This document shows positions 59,592 to 64,000 of a stretch of DNA of 64,000 nucleotides, one piece after another (the first letter of the stretch is position 1; each line of letters starts with the position of its first letter). This DNA is from DATBAX01 sp963762965 (GTDB lineage: Bacteria > Acidobacteriota > Terriglobia > Terriglobales > Acidobacteriaceae). The DNA lies in contig CAVXME010000001.1 of assembly GCA_963762965.1 (NCBI GenBank), forward strand, positions 1,860,001-1,924,000, in the 5' to 3' direction. A program made the position numbers and the translations under genes. The notes beneath the pieces were generated by a model. It was not told the origin of the DNA. It made no database searches and worked only from the letters and a program-made list of their open reading frames with translations.

Positions 59592-62456
59592 ATGGGTGAG
59601 ACCTCGATCGACCAAACAACTATGATCGGCCAAACCATTTCGCACTATCGCATCCAGCGCCAGCTTGGCGGTGGCGGCATGGGGGTGGTCTATGAGGCGG
59701 AAGACCTCAACCTCGGACGCCACGTGGCCCTGAAATTTCTACCCAGCGAACTGGAACGGGATCCCTCAGCATTGGAACGTTTCCAGCGGGAGGCCCGGGC
59801 GGCGTCCGCCCTGAACCATCCAAACATTTGTACGATTTATGAAATCGGGCAGGCGGATGGCCGTTATTTCATCGCCATGGAACTGCTGGAAGGGCAGACC
59901 CTGAAGCAGCGTATTGGGGGCCATCCGATGGAGATGGAAGCCTTGCTGGATCTGAGCATTCAAATTGCGGATGCGCTGGAATCGGCACATGCCAAAGGGA
60001 TTATTCATCGCGATATCAAGCCGGCCAACATCTTTGTAACCACTCGTGGCCAGGCCAAGATCCTCGATTTCGGTCTGGCTAAGCAGACCGCGAGTTTGCC
60101 GGTGGGCAGCGCGACCGCTGGTCTAGATCCAACCTCGAATGAGAACTTCCTCACCAGCCCTGGGTCCACGGTAGGCACGGTGGCCTACATGTCGCCCGAG
60201 CAGGCGCGGGGGAAAGATCTGGATATCCGAACCGATCTGTTTTCCTTTGGCGCGGTGCTGTACGAAATGGCGACGGGCGCGCTGCCGTTCCGCGGCGATA
60301 CCTCGGCGGTGATTTTCGAAGCGATCCTCAACCGGCCGCCGGTGGCGTTGGTGCGGTTGAATCCGGATGTGCCATTGCCGCTTGAGGAAATTATCAACAA
60401 GTTGTTGGAAAAAGACCGTGATCTGCGCTACCAGGGGGCGGCGGAAGTCCGCGCCGATTTGAAGCGTCTGAAACGCGACACTGAGTCAGGAACAGTGGCG
60501 ACCGCCAAGAGTTCTTCGGGCATCGCGCGGCCTCAGTTCTCTCCCTCCGGAAATTGGCACCAATGGCGGGGCTACGTGGTTGCGGGAGTTCTCGCGGTTG
60601 CCTTGGCGGCGGCAGGCGTGTTCTTTTTCGCACATCGCAATCGCACAATGATGACGGGAAAGGATGCAATTCTGGTCACCGATTTTGTGAATACCACAGC
60701 CGATCCGGTCTTTGATGGCACCTTGAAAAAAGCGCTGGCGGTCGATCTTGAACAGTCCCCCTATCTGAATGTCTTTCCCGAGCAGAAGGTCAGGCAAACG
60801 CTTCAGTTCATGGGACGGTCGCCGGACGAGCGAATTACCACCGATGTGGGACGCGAAATCTGCCTTCGCGATGGAATTAAAGCCATGCTGAATGGGTCCA
60901 TCTCCAGCCTGGGCACTCAGTTCGTGATCACTCTGGAGGCGATCAACGCCGCCAGCGGAGAATCGTTGGCGCGGGAAGAGGTGCAGGCCGGCAAGAAAGA
61001 GGATGTGCTCGACGCGCTGCATCAGGCGGGGTCGGACTTGCGCGGGAAGATGGGCGAGTCTCTGGGGTCAGTACAGAAATTCGACAAGCCGCTTTCTGAA
61101 GCCACCACGTCGTCGCTGGAAGCGTTGAAGGCCTTCAGCCTGGGCGATGCGAAACATGAAGTCGGCGACGAACTGGGGGCGCTCCCACTCTATCAACGTG
61201 CTGTCGAACTCGATCCGAATTTCGCCATGGCCTACGCCCGCTTGGGGGCCGTCGACAACAACCTGGGTCAGACGGAACTCTCGGAACAGAACCGGCAAAA
61301 AGCGTTTGAATTGCGCGACCGGGCCAGTGAACACGAGAAGCTTTACATCACGTCGCACTACTACGCGGATTTCGGTCAACTCGACAAGGGCATTACCGCG
61401 CTGGAGCTCTACAAACAAACCTATCCCCGCGACGCGATTCCATACAACAACGTCGCCAATATTTATAACCAGCTTGGGCAATTTGAAAACGCGCTGGAGA
61501 ACGCCCGTCAGGCGGTCCTGATCGATCCCGACAATCTGAGTGGCTATTCAAACTTGGCGAATGCCTACGCCGGTCTCAAGCGTTTGGACGAAGCCAAGGC
61601 CACATTGAATCAGGCATTGCAGCGGAACCTCGGCTTAGCAACCATCCACCTTCAACTGGCGGGCCTTGCCTGGGCGCAGAACGATACCGCCGGCTTCGAA
61701 CACGAGCTTACCCTGGCCAAGAGCACTCCCGACGGGGAGCTGAATGCCCTCCAATTCGAGCTCTTTGATGCCGTCTGCCAGGGCCAACTACAGAAAACGA
61801 GAGATCTCGGCAAGCAGGCCCGAGCGGCCGCCGATCGCCTGTCGCTGAAAGAGGCCGCAGCCTCAGAGTACGCCCAGGAAGGGTTCGTCGAGTCGGTGAT
61901 GGGAGAAAAATCGCGTGCCTTGGACGATCTGGATCGCGGTGTAAAGATGTCCAGTTCGTCGAACGTTGTCCTCTCCGCTGCCACAGTGCTGGCATTCGCG
62001 GGCGAGGATGGCCGGGCTTTGAAAATGGCGGATGAAGTGGCCAAACAGCGTCCTTACGACACGCTGGTGCAGGATGTGTGGGTCCCATTGCTAAAAGCCC
62101 AGGTGGAGCTAAATCACGGAAGCGCCGCGAAAGCGGTGGATCTGCTCGATGGCGCGCTGGTTTACGGCCGGGCCAATACGTCTGTGTTTTATCTCCGCGG
62201 GAATGCGTATCTCAAAGCCGCTCGGGGTGGCGACGCGGCCCAGGCTTTTCAAAACGTAATCGACTTAAGGGCGGTTTCCACGACAGATCCGCTCATTCCA
62301 TTGTCCCAGCTTGGGCTGGCGCGTGCTTATGCCATGGAAGGAGACAAGGCGCGCAGCCGGGTTGCCTATCAGGACTTGTTGGCGCAATGGAAAGACGCCG
62401 ACGCAGACTTGGCCCTTTTGAAACAGGCCAAAGCCGAATACGCCAAGCTCCAATAA
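59592..62456 (+). CDS. Membrane Ser/Thr protein kinase with TPR ectodomain
   Basis: A 954-residue Hanks-type kinase. The kinase domain (about 19-295) has the P loop LGGGGMGVVYEAED, Lys48 (VALKFL), the catalytic loop HRDIKPAN (Asp141), DFG (159-161) and the MSPEQARG activation-segment end. One membrane helix (about 327-348) leads to a periplasmic region. This starts with a domain common in acidobacterial kinases ('ILVTDFVNTTADPVFDGTLK', about 360-490) and continues with several TPR units ('YQRAVELDPNFAMAYARLGA', 'ALENARQAVLIDPDNLSGYS'). It probably senses envelope cues. An ATG at codon 11 (MIGQTISHYRI) is an alternative start. The target is unknown. Confidence 0.9.
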   Translation: MGETSIDQTTMIGQTISHYRIQRQLGGGGMGVVYEAEDLNLGRHVALKFLPSELERDPSALERFQREARAASALNHPNICTIYEIGQADGRYFIAMELLEGQTLKQRIGGHPMEMEALLDLSIQIADALESAHAKGIIHRDIKPANIFVTTRGQAKILDFGLAKQTASLPVGSATAGLDPTSNENFLTSPGSTVGTVAYMSPEQARGKDLDIRTDLFSFGAVLYEMATGALPFRGDTSAVIFEAILNRPPVALVRLNPDVPLPLEEIINKLLEKDRDLRYQGAAEVRADLKRLKRDTESGTVATAKSSSGIARPQFSPSGNWHQWRGYVVAGVLAVALAAAGVFFFAHRNRTMMTGKDAILVTDFVNTTADPVFDGTLKKALAVDLEQSPYLNVFPEQKVRQTLQFMGRSPDERITTDVGREICLRDGIKAMLNGSISSLGTQFVITLEAINAASGESLAREEVQAGKKEDVLDALHQAGSDLRGKMGESLGSVQKFDKPLSEATTSSLEALKAFSLGDAKHEVGDELGALPLYQRAVELDPNFAMAYARLGAVDNNLGQTELSEQNRQKAFELRDRASEHEKLYITSHYYADFGQLDKGITALELYKQTYPRDAIPYNNVANIYNQLGQFENALENARQAVLIDPDNLSGYSNLANAYAGLKRLDEAKATLNQALQRNLGLATIHLQLAGLAWAQNDTAGFEHELTLAKSTPDGELNALQFELFDAVCQGQLQKTRDLGKQARAAADRLSLKEAAASEYAQEGFVESVMGEKSRALDDLDRGVKMSSSSNVVLSAATVLAFAGEDGRALKMADEVAKQRPYDTLVQDVWVPLLKAQVELNHGSAAKAVDLLDGALVYGRANTSVFYLRGNAYLKAARGGDAAQAFQNVIDLRAVSTTDPLIPLSQLGLARAYAMEGDKARSRVAYQDLLAQWKDADADLALLKQAKAEYAKLQ

Positions 62457-62468
62457 ACAGCCGGATCC

Positions 62469-63374
62469 TCAATTCTGAGGATGCGATGATTGAAAATTTA
62501 CCGTCACCGTGGTCTCGACTTCCAAGGGCTGTCCATTGACGAGATAAGGCTGGTAGCGCCACCATTTCACCGCATCGGCGGCAGCAGACTCCAATACGTC
62601 CGGGCCGCTCAGCGGGCTTACTTTTGTCACCGCGCCATCCTGGCCAATGATGACGTCCAGCGAAACCACGCCTTGCACTGGAGCCGGCTGGTCCGCTTCC
62701 GGAAGCACGGGCTCGACTCGGTGCACCAAAAGCGACTCCATGGCGTCGGCCGGTACTCTGGTGGGCGCTTCCGCGGAGACAGATTCCTTCTGAACTCGTG
62801 ATTCAATTTCCTGCCACCCTTGGCGCCAGCGCCACCACCCTCCAACGCCAATCACCAATAGGATCGCAAGCCCCAGCCAAAGAAGCCGATATCCCTGCCC
62901 AGTGGGCTGTTGTAGCAACGGAGCAGGCTGGACTTCGCGAGGTCTGGTTCCCGCGATCTCCTCGAATCGACTCGCCGGCCTGGCGACTGCCAGACGCCGG
63001 GACCATCGCTCGATGGTCATTTGCTGCTCGGGTAGCAAGCCCACGAAAGACAGCCCACATTGCAGGTTCTGCTGATGACGAACCAAGGCCCTTGCCCGGA
63101 TGGGACCTTCCATCTCAGGCACGCGGAACACAACTCCGACCAGGTCTCCCAGAGCAAGCTCCCCGGCCAGCATGGCGCCCATGCCGCCTTCGCCAAAGTT
63201 GATCGAACGTCCGGGAATGGTGTACGGAATGCCTGAGCGCAGTACGGTGATGTCCACGGGAATGGCGGCAGGGAAACGGGGGGCTCGGGGGCGAGCTGTT
63301 CGATCGCGAGCTGGCGATTGCCCTGATGCTGTACTCACGGGGGACCTTCCGCATGCACGAAACAGCTCCGCCAC
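62469..63374 (-). CDS. PilZ-transmembrane-TonB fusion protein
   Basis: A 301-residue protein with an unusual order. Residues about 35-125 form a PilZ-like domain ('GRSINFGEGGMGAMLAGELA' gives the NxxxGG-type motif), then a linker, a single membrane helix (about 165-183, 'RLLWLGLAILLVIGVGGWWR'), and a periplasmic TonB C-terminal domain (about 215-298: 'VQGVVSLDVIIGQDGAVTKV', 'AVKWWRYQPYLVNGQPLEVE'). The RxxxR half of the c-di-GMP motif is not clear near RTARPRAPR, so ligand binding is uncertain. It would couple a cytoplasmic signal to TonB-type envelope contact. It converges with the kinase gene, 12 bp apart. Confidence 0.8.
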   Translation of the reverse strand: MAELFRACGRSPVSTASGQSPARDRTARPRAPRFPAAIPVDITVLRSGIPYTIPGRSINFGEGGMGAMLAGELALGDLVGVVFRVPEMEGPIRARALVRHQQNLQCGLSFVGLLPEQQMTIERWSRRLAVARPASRFEEIAGTRPREVQPAPLLQQPTGQGYRLLWLGLAILLVIGVGGWWRWRQGWQEIESRVQKESVSAEAPTRVPADAMESLLVHRVEPVLPEADQPAPVQGVVSLDVIIGQDGAVTKVSPLSGPDVLESAAADAVKWWRYQPYLVNGQPLEVETTVTVNFQSSHPQN

Positions 63375-63573
63375 AAAACCCGGCTGGAGCAGGACGAAGG
63401 GAAGCTAACTGAGAATGATTGGGTGCAGTATAGCACCAAGATTTCGGTAGGTCGCTCGATTGAACCCTGAAAAGCCCAGGAAAGAAGGACGCGGTTTTAT
63501 GTGAGCCATGCCAAGGCTGCACAGCCCTCGCGGCAACGCAATACGATTCCGTCGCTTCGATCACCCGGTTAAA

Positions 63574-63837
63574 TCACGGCCAACGCTTTGCGGTGTCTTC
63601 CCAGCCGGCGGCACGCGCTTGCTGCTGTGGCTGCGCAGCCACGGCCGGTTGCGGAATGCGGATAGGTTGTTGCGCTGGGGCGGGGCTGGCCAGAGTTGGC
63701 TTGCTATTGACCAATTCCGCTGCGGATTCTTTGTCTTCAGACAACAACGGTGCGGCCACCCGCAAAGCCTCGACTTCCTTTTCCAGCCGGGATAATTCGA
63801 GCTCTTTTTGCCGCAAAACTTCGTAAACGTTCTTCAT
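63574..63837 (-). CDS. Small coiled-coil hypothetical protein
   Basis: An 87-residue protein starting MKNVYEVLRQKELELSRLEK, a clear heptad coiled coil (about 5-35), followed by a Pro/Gln/Ala-rich disordered tail ending in AAGWEDTAKRWP. The start is chosen at the beginning of the coiled coil; an upstream in-frame ATG would add 25 Cys/basic residues of doubtful value. It precedes the PilZ-TonB gene on the same strand by 199 bp. Family not named. Confidence 0.6.
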   Translation of the reverse strand: MKNVYEVLRQKELELSRLEKEVEALRVAAPLLSEDKESAAELVNSKPTLASPAPAQQPIRIPQPAVAAQPQQQARAAGWEDTAKRWP

Positions 63838-64000
63838 GCTTGGCACCTGTCCGAAATCCGTTGCCTTACAGCAACTTGTCCGCACTTTATGCAGGTAGGA
63901 GACTTTTGTCAAGGAGGAACAAGGGAACCGGTTCGCGAAACGGGCTGCGTCCCAGAGGGGATGGTCGTTACCTTTTCTGGATGTTGCCGTCTAAGTCAAT
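63838..64000. other. Right edge spacer
   Basis: 163 bases with no recognisable gene. It should contain the promoter of the small coiled-coil gene on the minus strand; 'AGGAGG' near 63912-63918 is on the plus strand and has no open frame behind it within the window. Confidence 0.4.

Overview
The window looks like a chromosome segment from a soil Acidobacteriota (Terriglobia/Koribacteraceae-like). This is inferred from gene style, not from a database search. It carries two very large Oar-like TonB-dependent receptors with an N-terminal carboxypeptidase-regulatory domain, a hopanoid-type GT21 glycosyltransferase, a Ser/Thr kinase with TPR repeats, several small lipoproteins and PilZ proteins. 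The intergenic spacers are full of REP-like hairpins and wordy repeats of the kind common in that phylum. The sequence is GC-rich and genes are dense on both strands.

Layout. 1-6.4 kb: end of a secreted protein gene, two perfect parS sites, an APC permease, a nucleotide-sugar-epimerase-like protein, a VapBC module with an 11-bp-arm palindrome, and a nagA / glutaminase-less GlmS-like pair. 6.66-22.03 kb: a tRNA-Pro(CGG) gene and, 15.3 kb downstream in the same orientation, a degenerate copy of its 3' half. Between them lie only plus-strand genes: a TonB-dependent receptor, a secreted alpha/beta hydrolase, and a tight catabolic cluster (aldehyde dehydrogenase, FadR-type regulator, 3-hydroxyisobutyrate-dehydrogenase-like enzyme, 2-oxoacid dehydrogenase E1-alpha, E1-beta and E2, an M24-fold protein, a dicarboxylate symporter, a cupin). 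22-28.7 kb: TonB-like protein, alr, brnTA, ABHD18-like hydrolase, glyA, a GT4 glycosyltransferase. 28.7-43.5 kb: second TonB-dependent receptor, RNase P RNA, two convergent GT21 enzymes and an ArnT-like GT39, hybrid histidine kinase, GAF protein, DUF4397 lipoprotein, phoU, lipoprotein.

43.5-47.5 kb is an accessory block: direct repeats of about 35 bp outside inverted repeats of about 188 bp enclose an orphan Rhs C-terminal tip with a membrane immunity candidate, then a 5'-damaged Rhs core with its own tip and two small downstream genes. 47.5-64 kb: receiver-PilZ protein, lipoprotein, PhoR/PhoB-like pair, 2-oxoglutarate dehydrogenase E1, CotA-like multicopper oxidase, secreted phosphoesterase, Ser/Thr kinase-TPR, a PilZ-TonB fusion and a small coiled-coil protein.

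The strongest candidates for something not yet described are the tRNA-flanked catabolic island, whose M24-fold protein lacks canonical metal ligands yet sits between E1 and E2 genes, and the repeat-bounded Rhs toxin/immunity block. No integrase, transposase, CRISPR array or rRNA was recognised.
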